A stretch of DNA of 64,000 nt from Acheta domesticus (taxonomy: Eukaryota; Arthropoda; Insecta; Orthoptera; Gryllidae): assembly GCA_031308135.1 (NCBI GenBank), contig JAHLJT010009419.1, positions 64,150,540-64,214,539 on the forward strand, written 5' to 3'. Position numbers and translations under genes: made by a program. Of the stretch, positions 48,269 through 60,045 are shown piece by piece. Within the stretch, counting starts at the first letter, position 1; each line of letters starts with the position of its first letter. The notes below the pieces were generated by a model. The model was not told where the DNA came from. It was given only the letters and a program-made list of their open reading frames with translations, and made no database searches.

Positions 48269-48552
48269 TACGCGCCGGAGGCGGGCGAGGGCCCCGGGGC
48301 GCTGGCGCCGCTGCTGCCGCCGCTGCCGCCGCTGGCGCCGCTGCACGTAGCGCCGGACGCCGCGCTGCTGGCCGGCGCGTGGCTGGACGACGACGACGCG
48401 CTGCACGTGCGCCACCGCCTGCAGAAGCTCGACTTCTACTTCCAGCTGCTGCGCATCCTCAGCGAGGACTGCCGGCAGCGCGTGCTGTGCGAGGTGGCGC
48501 GCGAGCCCGAGCGCTTCAGCCCGCTCGCGGCCGTCCTCGGGGAGGTCACCAG
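48237..48552 (+). CDS. Exon encoding the start of the conserved-looking domain
   Basis: The acceptor GTGTTCCAG|AC (48236/48237) lies in the last minisatellite unit, and the donor is ACCAG|GTGAGG (48552/48553). The first two bases complete a codon begun by the G left over from exon 41765-42063 (GAC, Asp), so the frame joins exactly. The product starts DVYVVDETVTGYAPEAGEG and passes a Leu/Pro/Ala-rich stretch (LLPPLPPLAPL) and an acidic AWLDDDDALHVRH. It then becomes globular: LQKLDFYFQLLRILSEDC, RQRVLCEVAREPERF and SPLAAVLGEVT. The two cysteines (DC and LC, 6 apart) could form or join disulfides in a secreted protein. The CxxxRxxCE pattern vaguely recalls the insect DM4/12 family, but the match is too short to claim. 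The exon ends in phase 2. Confidence 0.85.
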
Positions 48553-49028
48553 GTGAGGACGCTTCACGCACGCCGCTCTTCTGTTCGTTTTACATTTTTT
48601 GTATTAGTCCTCTAACAGTAGTCCAGCCCTAGTCCTAAATTAGGACCAGGTGAGAACGCCTACCGTGGCCGCCTATCGCACGCCACTCTTCTGCTCGCCT
48701 TGCATCTTTTTGTGTTAGTCCTCTTGTAGTAGTCGAGTCCTATGGTCCGATTAAAATAAGTTGGTGATTGATAGTTGCGAATGGAAGGGAGCGACGTTGA
48801 CAGGTTGCGTACCTCTGAGCACGTGTTTCCTGGACACGAAAATAAACACTTGAAATAAATATTTATTATAGTAACCATATCATACCCTCATATTGTATGA
48901 AGCTACAGATTCAGAAGCACAACTGTCAATCACCAACTTATTTTAATCGGTCCATAGTCCTAAGTGGGAACCAGGTGAGAACGCCTACCGTGGACTTATC
49001 GCACGCCGCTCTTCCGCTCGCGTTGTAG
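48548..49028 (+). repeat. Three copies of the exon's splice-donor region
   Basis: ACCAGGTGAGGACGC at 48548 (the real donor) is repeated as ACCAGGTGAGAACGCC at about 48647 and again at about 48971. Each copy is followed by CGCACGCCGCTCTT or CGCACGCCACTCTT, and the first two also share TTTTTGTRTTAGTCCTCT. The first two copies are about 99 bp apart. The third was pushed away by the MITE at 48743-48954. Each copy keeps an intact AG|GTGAG. Confidence 0.85.
48743..48954. mobile_element. 212-bp MITE with about 35-bp TIRs
   Basis: The ends TGGTCCGATTAAAATAAGTT continuing GGTGATTGATAGTTG (from 48743) and its inverse (to 48954) differ at two or three positions. The flanks GAGTCCTA (48735-48742) and TAGTCCTA (48955-48962) fit an 8-bp target duplication, 7 of 8 identical. 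It has no coding capacity. It sits between the second and third donor copies. Confidence 0.8.
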
Positions 49029-49037
49029 TAATTAACG

Positions 49038-49205
49038 AAACAGTTGCTAAATTAAGAAAAATTCCCCTAACACGTGGTTTAGCCAGTGTCTCTCTTTTGC
49101 GTCCTTGATACCGAAAAAACAATTGAAAACAAAACGTCCGTCTGTCCGTCCGTCCGTCCGTTCATCTTTCCGTCCATCCATCTGTGAATACTACTAGCGC
49201 CTACA
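49038..49205 (+). repeat. 5' fragment of interspersed family Y
   Basis: Contains GCTAAATTAAG, CCTAACACGTGGTTTAGCC, CGTCCTTGATACCGAAAAAA and a CCGTCCGTCCG run, collinear with 30215-30350. It stops where the hAT-like end at 49206 begins. Confidence 0.7.
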
Positions 49206-49319
49206 CCAGGGCTGTCCAACTTCCAAGCGCGCTTATGGGCCATATATCAAATTCTAGTTAAGCCGCGGACTGCACCATAATTTAAGATGGTTTTACCCTA
49301 ACCACTGAGATAATATTGA

Positions 49320-49363
<44 letters not shown>

Positions 49364-50345
49364 AGGCTGTATAAAAAAATAGAATTTAATGACTTAGTGA
49401 AAAAAAGTGAGTTTTCGAATTTTCGAAAAGTGACTTTTCGAAAGAAAGTGAGTTTCCGGAATTTGGGCTGAAGTGCTGTCCACGTTACCCCACAACAATT
49501 TTGTTATATCAATCAATACTTATTTGACGCAAACAGAGTGCCACATTACCTTGAATATGGCCAATTTTACGTTAAAACCATAGAAATAAACACCTTCCAA
49601 TGGACCATAGCTCCGGAAATTTTTATCTAAAATACTTTTGATTTAAATAAGATTAGAGCTTGAAATCTTTACTTTAAGAACGTTGATTCGCACAATTTAA
49701 CTATTTCACTTCAATCGGATAAAACTTCGCCGGGGCGCTATCGCTATTTACGACCCACATTTCTTCCGCACTGCCCTATATGATTTCTTTTTTCACTATT
49801 AAGCAGAATTCAAGACATTTTTAGAGGCTTCGCAAAAAAACGTTAATTTTTGATGCAAGAAATACATTGACACCTATGAAACCGTTTTTAAAATGAGTTC
49901 AGGGGTGCCACAAACCCCATTAACACCACATTTTTTCGTCATTTTCGCTAATTTTTAGATAATAACTAATAAATATTTAATGGTACTTTTATTAACGTAT
50001 TTTTGGCTGACGTAGTGCCCATATTATTTCACAACAATTTTATAATCATCAAACATTGTTTATTTTACTCAAACAGTAGGCCACATTAGTCCGAATATGG
50101 TCATTTTTACGTTTGAAACGATATAAAAAGACACTTTTCAACTGGCCACAGCTCCGTAAATTTTTATCCAAAATACTTTTAATTTAGATAAGTTTAAAAC
50201 TTTAAATCCCTATTTAAAAACTTTACTTCGCACAATTTAACCATTTCATTGCAATCGCCCAAATTGTGTTGCGCGCCATAACTTATAGCGAGCCTCATTT
50301 GAGCCACACTTCTGTCACTGATTTCTTTATTCACTATGAGGCTGT
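49206..50345 (+). mobile_element. Possible hAT-type nonautonomous element with an internal tandem duplication
   Basis: CAGGGCTGTCCAACTTCC at about 49206, followed by GGGCCATA, is a wording common at ends of hAT-type miniature elements. The partner end was not found. Inside, 49491-49810 and 50028-50345 are diverged direct copies of about 320 bp. They share ACAATTTTRTWAT, CACATTA, GAATATGG, AAATTTTTATC, AAAATACTTTT and CGCACAATTTAAC. A (AT)19 microsatellite occupies 49323-49360. Confidence 0.5.
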
Positions 50346-51476
50346 ATTGAATATATTTAATATTTACATTTTTATATTAGTCTACCCGCTCGGCGGCGGG
50401 GCCCGCTTTTATTCTTCTCGGCGGCGTAGCCTCGCTTCCACTCCGGGGCTTCACTGACCGGCTGACTCCTCTTCTTTTGCCCGGTCACGGTCCGCTCCAA
50501 GTTGCCGCCGTGTGCTGGCGGTGAGGCGCGCGATTCAACTCGCCGCACATCACCGCAACAGTCTCATATCAAAATTTGGACTTTCTGTGTCATTTCATCT
50601 CCTGGGTGGTTTCACCTTTCTTCAATAATAAAAACTTTTCTCGCATGGTGAAAATTTAAGGACATCAAAATGTCGAAGTAAATATTTGGCTCTGATTTAA
50701 AATTAATTCATTTGTAATTAAACTATTAAACTTCCTTATAAAATAATCATCACATTCATAAGAATTCTGGGGAAAACTAGAAAAAAATTCACTAGTCTAA
50801 GAGTAACACAATCGAAGCTAACGTAGAGTAAACATGTTAAATATTATCGCGTGAGACAGCATGGATGAGTGGAATAATCCCGAGCTTCTTCGTATAGTGG
50901 CAACACAGCTTGCGGTAGGAAAGGAGAGTCTTATATAAAATTCTGTTGGACTTAAAGAGAGGGCACTACTTCATAAGACTCCATACTGCAATCAAATGTT
51001 TGGACGTCCAATATGGAGCAACTGGCGTCGTCCGTTCGGCATCCCCTGGCGCGAAAGAGCATATCGCAAAGACATGAAAAATTTCAAAGTAAAGAATCGA
51101 TTGAGGAACAGTCAGAAATGCATCACCGTTCAGTGTTGTGTAGTGCAGTGAAGTAAGACTTGCGCGGTGAAATGATGTACTATTTTTTATTGTTTTTTAA
51201 AAAAATAACGACTCTTTAGTAATTTATTGTTAGTCAATGTAAGCTTAATGCATGTTAAAATAAGATATTCTGCCACTAAGTTATAACACTAATTGCAGAA
51301 TTGATAATAAATCTCATCTAATTCGATTGTTTCTTCTCACAGTATTTGGCCACAATTATATAATACGAGTAAATAAATTTTACCCTCACTTGGATCAGCA
51401 GGGCAAATAAAACGTTACTGACTCACATAGTACTCGTGTAAGAAGAATTCCATGGTTGTGTCTGCATTGGTTGCAG
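50346..51476. other. Intron sequence with a GC-rich patch
   Basis: 50385-50550 is GC-rich (CTCGGCGGCG motifs) with no convincing frame. The rest is AT-rich. It ends at the acceptor of the next exon. Confidence 0.45.
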
Positions 51477-51578
51477 CTTCTCCGGGAGCTACCAGTACGT
51501 GACGTCACACCTCATCAACACGACGGAGGGCGCGCGACTGCTGTCTTACATGGAGGCGTCCTTCCGTGGGCAGGACAG
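51477..51578 (+). CDS. Fourth identified exon of the secreted-protein gene
   Basis: Acceptor TTGGTTGCAG|C (51476/51477) and donor GACAG|GTGAGC (51578/51579). Its first base completes the serine codon begun by AG at the end of exon 48237-48552. It then reads FSGSYQYVTSHLINTTEG followed by ARLLSYMEASFRGQD, ending in phase 2. The 102-bp exon has matching start and end phases. Codon use is GC-rich like the other exons. INTT is an N-glycosylation sequon (N-T-T), consistent with secretion. The following exon was not found before the N gap, so the protein is incomplete at its C-terminus. Confidence 0.85.
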
Positions 51579-52049
51579 GTGAGCTCCGCCGCGCGATTGC
51601 ATTTCATTGCCTTCAGGGTGGTTATAGGCATTCAAGAAAAAAGGGCAAGGTTTTTAAGGCAGTCAATGTAAGTAACTTTTATAAGGAAGATACGGTATCG
51701 TGGCGTTTTTTTCGAGGCGGCAAAATTATGCTCTTGTTTACCTCAGGTCATTGTTAATGATGTCAATACTAGTGTTGAAATAAGATGTCACATATTCTCC
51801 CAAAATAACGCTCGAGGCAATTATTTAATTCCTTTTGGCATGTATATTTATTTCTCTTTACAGAACTATAGGTAAAAGTTTCAATAAGATTGAGAGTCAT
51901 GATCCAATAAACCTCGTCCTTTGGATATGTCCCTGTACTACCCCTTCTAGCCCCTGTCTGGCCCCTACTGCAGCAATTCCGGCAGACCGAATTTCAAGTG
52001 GATAGGATATTGGGTGGGGGAACCATGACGAGCAGGATTTCGAAAGAGA
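51579..52049. other. Intron sequence, nothing supported
   Basis: I see no repeat or coding signal here. Confidence 0.45.
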
Positions 52050-52634
52050 TGTATTCGGGTTTTAATGATTGATTGATTCGTGTTTCCGGGTGCGTCAACT
52101 ACTTAGGTCATTAGTCCCGTAAGTGTAGTGCGTGTTTTTTTATGGGGAGGTGGCGATCTTTTCCCCACTGGATGGCGAGATCCGGCGCCGACCTACCGTC
52201 GACTAGCGGGGTTTTCCCTTCAACCAGGTATCTCCCACCAGCGGGGCACCACCCCAGCCGGGACAAGTTGTAAGCTCCCGACCGGTCTCTCGACATGTGT
52301 GGCAGTGTAGTGCATGTTGGTGTAAGTGTGTGTGTAAAAGGAGAGGAGAGGACAAGGAAGAGGAAGGAAAGATCGCGCGCGGTCCGTGGCCCGTTTATTA
52401 GGGTACTGCTCCGGCATTCGCCTGGTGTTGATCGGAGAAACCACGGAAAACTACCGATCAGAGCAACTGGCCACTAGAATTCTCATCCAGACAGCGACTG
52501 AATTCGGCCTAGCTGACAAGCTAGTGTCGAAAATCCTGCCGCCGTTGGGACTCGAATGTAGGACCTCCCGGTCCGAGGTACTGCAGTGACATCAGGTTGA
52601 TGCACTGAGCCATCTCTCCCGGTTTGTATTCAGG
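52050..52634 (-). mobile_element. Full-length tRNA-derived SINE with target duplications
   Basis: The best copy in the window (52060-52624). TGTATTCGGG (52050-52059) and TGTATTCAGG (52625-52634) are a 10-bp target duplication, 9 of 10 identical. On the minus strand it starts GGGAGAGATGGCTCAGTGC (A box TGGCTCAGTGC). It has a B box, ACATTCGAGTCCC, about 45 bases on. It continues through CGCTGTCTGGATGAGAATTC, GGGCCACGGACCGCGCGCGA, CCGGTCGGGAGCTTACAAC and GCGCCGGATCTCGCCATCC, and ends in a short (AATC)n tail. The body of about 480 bp downstream of the tRNA-like head is not similar to anything I recognise. Confidence 0.92.
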
Positions 52635-55600
52635 ACAGGCAGGATTTCAGACGACTGAAATATTGAACTAACAGATATCAGACGACCAGGATTTGAACTG
52701 TCAGGATTTCAGCTATTGGCCAAGAAATAATAAGAGTACATTTTTAATTACCAAATTTGATAATAAATATCTAGAAAAGTCATAATTTATTTAAGATGAT
52801 TCGAGGGTGTTTTTTCTTCACAGGCACTACAAAAACACTTTCATTCTATAATTACAGTAATAATCAAAGGTCAACTAATTCAATAAAAATATGTGCAGAT
52901 ATAGAACTATTACTAATACCGATAATAAAGGTAACATGTATGTGATAATAATAATGAAAATAGTAATAATAAATAATCTACATTTATTTCAACTAAATGT
53001 CCGGCGATAACGTACACTACGTATTTCATTGGATACGTCAGCGATAATTTCAACTATTGCGATGTGTGTCACTGGATGAGTCACTTCAGATGATAATAGC
53101 ACTCCAGCGTGCACCTCATAATATTAGTAATAAATATTGTCTATTATTTTGGCCACATAAGTATAAATTTCGTACACAGGGTTTTTGAAATTTTTCATTT
53201 TCGTCTCAGTAACTTGGCGCAAATTTCCAATACACGAAGTGCTGTTGTGGACTCGGGAAATCATTAGCACGCAGTTTGTGAACAGTGATTGGATTGGAAT
53301 TCTGACGGTCGGCTGGCTGTCCAAGCTCCTGACGACTCCTGAGTGGTGCAATTGTGCTATGTTTTCATTTGCATCCCAATTCCGTCAATTTAATTTTTTT
53401 AAATTTTCTTTGTATCCAAAAATGTAGATTTTGGCGGTTCTTAGAATTACAAAGCACTATAACCACAAACGTCTGGACATTTTAGGAGAAGGGAAATCGT
53501 CAGAGATCTGCTGTGTACAAACGAATAGTTTCTCACAAAATACAACAGGAAACATTCTTTCACCAAAATGAATTGACTCATCCCCCATTAAATCTTATAA
53601 AACAATAATAATTATGTCCCTCCTTCGAAGGAAAAAAGATGACAACGTAGAAACAACGTTTTTAAAAACGGAGACCTAAAATATGTGTTAAAACCAACGC
53701 TTCCCTTTGAAGCGTAAAGTAACGAAAGCCGGGCCTTTGCTTTCGCGGTTGCCCAGAAGAGCGTCCTTTAGAAAGAATTTCCCAGGAGTTAATGAGAAAC
53801 ATGATACGAAAAAAGAAGATTGAGTGTCGCCATGCTCGGAACAAAGAGGGCGCTTTCCATTCTGTAGTAACTTAGCATCACCTCCTTCTGGGATCAGCTT
53901 CCACTCCCCAAACGTAATCCCTTGTTTTTTTTATTAACGAACACAAAATGTTACTGAAAAAACTTTTTTTTCATTAGTTGTCGTAATCACATATTCGGTA
54001 AGTTTCAGTTTCATATATTCGATTACAGAAATATTAATACTGTTTGATTTTGTATAAGATAATGTTTGTACTACGATCCTTGTAATGTATTCGAAAATAT
54101 TGAAATTTTTCCTTATATTTCTGACTGCGTGTGGGAGGAATAAAATTACAATTTCTCAGGGTCATATGTGCACTTAGGGTATGAAACAATTTTTTTCTGA
54201 TGCTCTCCATTTTGGAATGCCGTTTATAGGTAAAAAACCGTAAGAGGCTTTTGAATCTATAAGACTTGTTTTTTTAATTTAATTTATCACTTCCTTAACA
54301 AAATATATTCATAAACCATATCTTAAAATGCAGATAACAGCATGTTTATTATTTACATTAATCAAAATCAACAACAATTTTCATAAATGTCGTCGATCGT
54401 AGTTTTTTTTTCATTCTCTTGTCTACAATTTGAAAATAAATCACCCCACACAGGAAATTCCTCTATTTTTTAGTTAGCTAACTATGTTTCCGAGTTCATC
54501 AGCTTGCTATTATCTCACAAAAAAGATATGAAGATATTTAAAATTAACTGCGAGGTTTTGTGTCATGGTTCACTTGGATGACGGATTCACGTGAATGAAA
54601 TATATTTCTGTAATCAAATACTATCCTGGATGGCGTTTTACAGATTTTGGAATTATATTTTCTTATTTTTTGTTTATATTCCTTTACATGGAATTCCACA
54701 ATATTTTCGAAGAAACAATCCAAATAATTCTCGAGTGTTTCAGAAATGTACTAGAACCACAGGAAGAAAGCACTCTCAAAAATTTAAATGATCTACTCAT
54801 CCATAATTGGTGAAAAGTAAGAAATACTAATTTTTTCGAAGTATTCACTCTATCTTTAAATTGTTAAGAAATATGCTATATCAACTTGTAACTGTTATGC
54901 ACACATACTTCGAATAATATATTTTAATGCCATGACTTCCATCCAAAAAGCCGGTGAAAATTTCGGAATAGTTTTCAATATTGCTTGTCTAGAGTAATGA
55001 AATAAGGCATCAAAATTTTAGAATTTAAATGAATTTATATGATACCAATTTGAGTGGTCTCTTTACAATAATGAATACTTTTTAAGTCCCCTATTTAATT
55101 TTTCACAACCATAACAAATATTGTCAAGCTTCTGGCGTGTTATATAAATTATTCAAATGAAAAAAATCGAAAACTTTACAACATTAAGTTCATCACAACG
55201 TTACGGAGACAGTTACATTTATCTTAGGAGGATATATTTGAAATGTAAAATCCATAACTAAGTGGAGAAAAATCCATATACAGGAATACAGAAATTTCTA
55301 ATGATTGATTTACGCTGATTTGTCAGGAGTGCCGCTCCATCACAGAGATAATTCGATCATCAGAAGTTTATTCCATCATCTAGAATAACATCCTTAGGTA
55401 ATGAAGGCATCAGTCGATTATTTTCGAGAATTTGAAGCAATTATTAATTATACGTAATGATAATCATACATACGTTATCACCGTGTACGTATACAGAGTT
55501 ACATTGGTTAACGACATTCCTGTTGTGCAATCCTTATATTATGGTAATTTTGGTTGAGAATAATACTTGTTTTATCTATATTCGTATTACAATTTTATGT

Positions 55601-56024
55601 CCTTACTTAAAACGTATTATACATTTTACTCCTTACTTACTTGCTTAGTTTAGAACTTTATGTGCCTATATTGCATAAGTTTTCTAGTGCTTCAGAGCCA
55701 AAAATTCGCAGTTTACTCACGATAACGCTATCCAACTCCACACTCTTCTTGATGTGATATGTCATGAAGGATGAGCATTTCAATTTTCATATTTCAATTG
55801 TCGTTCGTCACCTAATAATGAGAAACACTCCCACACGATCACAGCAGAATTTCCAATTTAAATGCATTGAGTAACTGTGTCCTATTTAGATGCAAAATAT
55901 GCACCGACTCTGGTATCAGATGCATTAGTACTGTTGCAATATTTGCTTACGCGTTAACTGCATATATACGTAAATCTAATGTTAAAATATTCAAATCTTC
56001 AATGTTTGTTTTTATCTGAAGCAT

Positions 56025-56026
<2 letters not shown>
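52635..56026. other. Long AT-rich stretch, nothing supported
   Basis: I see no frame with recognisable protein. A run of ATA/ATG trinucleotides occurs near 52920-52975. 53700-53900 is slightly more GC-rich but unassigned. Confidence 0.4.
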
Positions 56027-56060
<34 letters not shown>

Positions 56061-56134
56061 TCGCGCACACACACTCACACACACACTCGCGCACGCACAC
56101 ACACACACACTTTGGCACACACACATGCACACAT
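56027..56134. repeat. (AC)n microsatellite
   Basis: An interrupted AC run with CTCGCGC and TCACAC breaks. The His/Thr and Cys/Val frames across it are artefacts. Confidence 0.95.
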
Positions 56135-58163
56135 CTATGCTTCATTGCAATAGTTCATAAGAAGTGCACTTCATGTTAGATCCTGCATTATTAAACACAT
56201 TCTTCAACTTTCAATGACTTTTACGTAAAGATTTTTTCTATGCAATTATTGGGGTATTTTATTAAAAAACATAACTTACTCCCAAAACAACTCGAATAAA
56301 GGAAATGTGTCAGATGAAGAATGCGAAAAAACGATATTATACCGTAACGATATGGCGAGAGGCCGTGTGTTACCAAAAACGCTGGTGTAAATAGGCCTAT
56401 TGAAAAATTTGATACAGAAAACTATTAAAGAATTATTTTAAAATTGCACTTCATTTAAACAATAGTAACTTTATAAATTGATGGCATATTTTTTTCATGC
56501 CTTTTTTTTAATTTATTTTCGTCAAATGACAGTAAAAACTGTACGTGACGTGTACAAGAGAAATATAATCTACGCACGTTTTCCTGAGCTCCAGATCTCT
56601 TCCCCACCTTTATATTTGGCATAGTGGAATGAAGATTAAAAGTACCAAGCGAGGTTAGCAGAATCGAAAAATCGGAATATTTTTGCTCTAGAAATACAAA
56701 AAACATATTTGGTAAACAAACTATAAATTTGATTGTTTAGATCATATTGGGAGATTAGATACCCACGCCAGAGGCTGTACTTCTATCACAACTAGTATAA
56801 GGAGAGCTCAACAAAACGTGCGCACAATAAATCTACATTAATGTCCAGAAGCAGAACAAGAGGTCATCTCAGCATTTGCTCAATGAATCAGAATAAATGG
56901 AATAAAATCCTGATCAAGAAGCTGATATGCATTAATTGTTACTGGCATAAATTAATTCTGTTTACATTAAGACATAACAACTGTAACTAATACAACCATG
57001 CTAAAATAAATATTTTTCTTTTTGAAGGAGTCTTTAATTGTATAGAGAGAGCTATGAAGTGGAAATATTGTACTTAGCACTTAAGTTGTGAATCGGTTTT
57101 AATTGTTCAATTCCATCTGGCAATAATTTGTGAAGTTTAATATTTAATTTTTATAATGAACTGTTATTACTAACACTTTTATAAATACAATTCCTAACTT
57201 GTGTGTTGCAATTATAAAATACGTATTGCGCTCAAATATATTCCTTCCTTTAATGAAATCAGTTTTGACAAAAAACTACAAATTCGTATATTAAAAGAAC
57301 AATGCAATGGAAAGATAACAAGATCAGTGACGAGAGGCTTGCAGGAATCATATGAATGATTTGGCTTATCACTCCTAAATTTTTTCTGGAATCTAAATGT
57401 CTGGGTATTGATGTGCTTCTCTAGAATATTATGACTTATCTCTGGTGGGAAAGGGCATTCACAATCTATATACAAGGAGCTCCATTAAGGCCACTGACTT
57501 GATAGAATTCTGAATGCATAACATAATGAACTTAATCCGTGTTCAATTAGTTTGTATGAATATTCCATTGAAGGTTTGACTCAACCCGCGCAACTCAAAA
57601 CTGTCGTTACCGTAACATTGCCAATTGCATATTGTTAATTTTAATGGCTCACGCTTTTGCGTATTGGAAACGCTAAACTGCATTGAAAGTGTTTTACAAT
57701 CGTTTACTATTAATTTATTATTACAAACTCAATTTGAAACTCCAGAAATTTTATTGTTTGTATTACTATTTATTGTTTGTTTTCTGCAAAAACATTTGTC
57801 ATCAGAAAATAGGATTGTTCTTTCTGTTTGTAATGGACGAGGGCATATCTTTTCATAAATTTTAATTAATAATATTTTCTCTAATTTTCAGTTTTCTTAA
57901 TGGTTAAAACAGCAAATTTCTTTATAATTTTTATATTTTTTAAAAAATTATGAAGTACTATGTTTGTAATAAACTATTTTTACTCAAATTTCGTCATTTG
58001 TACGTTCGGGCTTTTTGCATGTCTAAATTCAAGGAAAACAATCATGTAGACAGTAAAAATATTACATAGCATATTCACGCTAAAATTCATAAAACTATTT
58101 TAGCATTATTAATACCTTGGCTGTTTATTAAACATCGAGTATATTCGTCGTAGTGCCTACTGC
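56135..58163. other. AT-rich stretch before the assembly gap, nothing supported
   Basis: No gene or repeat family recognised. It ends at TGCCTACTGC. Confidence 0.4.
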
Positions 58164-59163
58164 NNNNNNNNNNNNNNNNNNNNNNNNNNNNNNNNNNNNN
58201 NNNNNNNNNNNNNNNNNNNNNNNNNNNNNNNNNNNNNNNNNNNNNNNNNNNNNNNNNNNNNNNNNNNNNNNNNNNNNNNNNNNNNNNNNNNNNNNNNNNN
58301 NNNNNNNNNNNNNNNNNNNNNNNNNNNNNNNNNNNNNNNNNNNNNNNNNNNNNNNNNNNNNNNNNNNNNNNNNNNNNNNNNNNNNNNNNNNNNNNNNNNN
58401 NNNNNNNNNNNNNNNNNNNNNNNNNNNNNNNNNNNNNNNNNNNNNNNNNNNNNNNNNNNNNNNNNNNNNNNNNNNNNNNNNNNNNNNNNNNNNNNNNNNN
58501 NNNNNNNNNNNNNNNNNNNNNNNNNNNNNNNNNNNNNNNNNNNNNNNNNNNNNNNNNNNNNNNNNNNNNNNNNNNNNNNNNNNNNNNNNNNNNNNNNNNN
58601 NNNNNNNNNNNNNNNNNNNNNNNNNNNNNNNNNNNNNNNNNNNNNNNNNNNNNNNNNNNNNNNNNNNNNNNNNNNNNNNNNNNNNNNNNNNNNNNNNNNN
58701 NNNNNNNNNNNNNNNNNNNNNNNNNNNNNNNNNNNNNNNNNNNNNNNNNNNNNNNNNNNNNNNNNNNNNNNNNNNNNNNNNNNNNNNNNNNNNNNNNNNN
58801 NNNNNNNNNNNNNNNNNNNNNNNNNNNNNNNNNNNNNNNNNNNNNNNNNNNNNNNNNNNNNNNNNNNNNNNNNNNNNNNNNNNNNNNNNNNNNNNNNNNN
58901 NNNNNNNNNNNNNNNNNNNNNNNNNNNNNNNNNNNNNNNNNNNNNNNNNNNNNNNNNNNNNNNNNNNNNNNNNNNNNNNNNNNNNNNNNNNNNNNNNNNN
59001 NNNNNNNNNNNNNNNNNNNNNNNNNNNNNNNNNNNNNNNNNNNNNNNNNNNNNNNNNNNNNNNNNNNNNNNNNNNNNNNNNNNNNNNNNNNNNNNNNNNN
59101 NNNNNNNNNNNNNNNNNNNNNNNNNNNNNNNNNNNNNNNNNNNNNNNNNNNNNNNNNNNNNNN
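58164..59163. other. Assembly gap of exactly 1000 N
   Basis: The round length implies a placeholder, so the true distance is unknown. Open frames spanning it are meaningless. Confidence 1.
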
Positions 59164-59546
59164 CGTTTTACATTTATCAACCTTACAAGTTGACTTATCC
59201 CATACGGCATCACGCAGTGGGATGCGATTAAAGTTAAGTCGGCGCTTACCACCTGCGTGATTAATTAACTCGGCGAAAACCTACCAAATTCACAGATATT
59301 AGAGATGAAATAATAAATTAATAATAATGGTAACAAATATAATACAATAGAATATTAACTGTATAAAAAAATAAACTAATTGTTATATAAAATAAAAACA
59401 ATACAATAACAATATATTAAAATTGAATTTGAAACTCGTTAATATCCCTTATTAAAAATACTAGCCTGCCAATTTAGGAAAGAGGGGAAAACTAAAAACC
59501 ATACGGGTCAAAGGTAGCACTAACAGAAAATACAGTTCCGAAAAAT

Positions 59547-60045
59547 TGAGACCGACTAAGATGGCCCGGATATCAATTGATGTCACTGCAGTCCCTCTGA
59601 TCGGGAGGTCCTAGTGATAGAATTCCGACGATCCCAGAATTTCTGGCACTAACTAGACAGCTGGATCACGTTCAGCCACTGTCTGGAGGAGAATCCTAGC
59701 GGCGCGCCATCGTATTTTCCCGAGGTTCTCTTATAAACCAGGCAACGGCCAGAGCAGGACTCTATCAACACGAAACACACGGAATACGCGCGGGCGACCA
59801 TTCCTTCCCATATCTTGTCCTATTCTACACGTTACCACACTAACACTTACATGCACTACATTAGCTCATATGGCGGGGACCGGCGGGAGGGGGAGAGCGT
59901 GTCCCCCGCTGGGGATGCCTGTTATATACCTGGTTGGGGAAAATCTTCGTAAGGCCACGTAGGTTGATCTCACCCTTCAGCGGGAGAACAACCACCTCCA
60001 TCTCCAGTGGTTAACATGCACTCCATTACATGACTAATGACTTTA
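59547..60045 (+). mobile_element. tRNA-derived SINE copy (paralogue of 27183-27690)
   Basis: Same position in the duplicated block and the same block order as copy 1, with more small deletions. Confidence 0.75.

Noticed and set aside
56027..56134. Telomere-like or functional repeat
   Set aside because: It is a plain interrupted (AC)n; no TTAGG-type arrays were seen anywhere in the window.
58128..59252. Open frames spanning the N run
   Set aside because: The content is an assembly placeholder.
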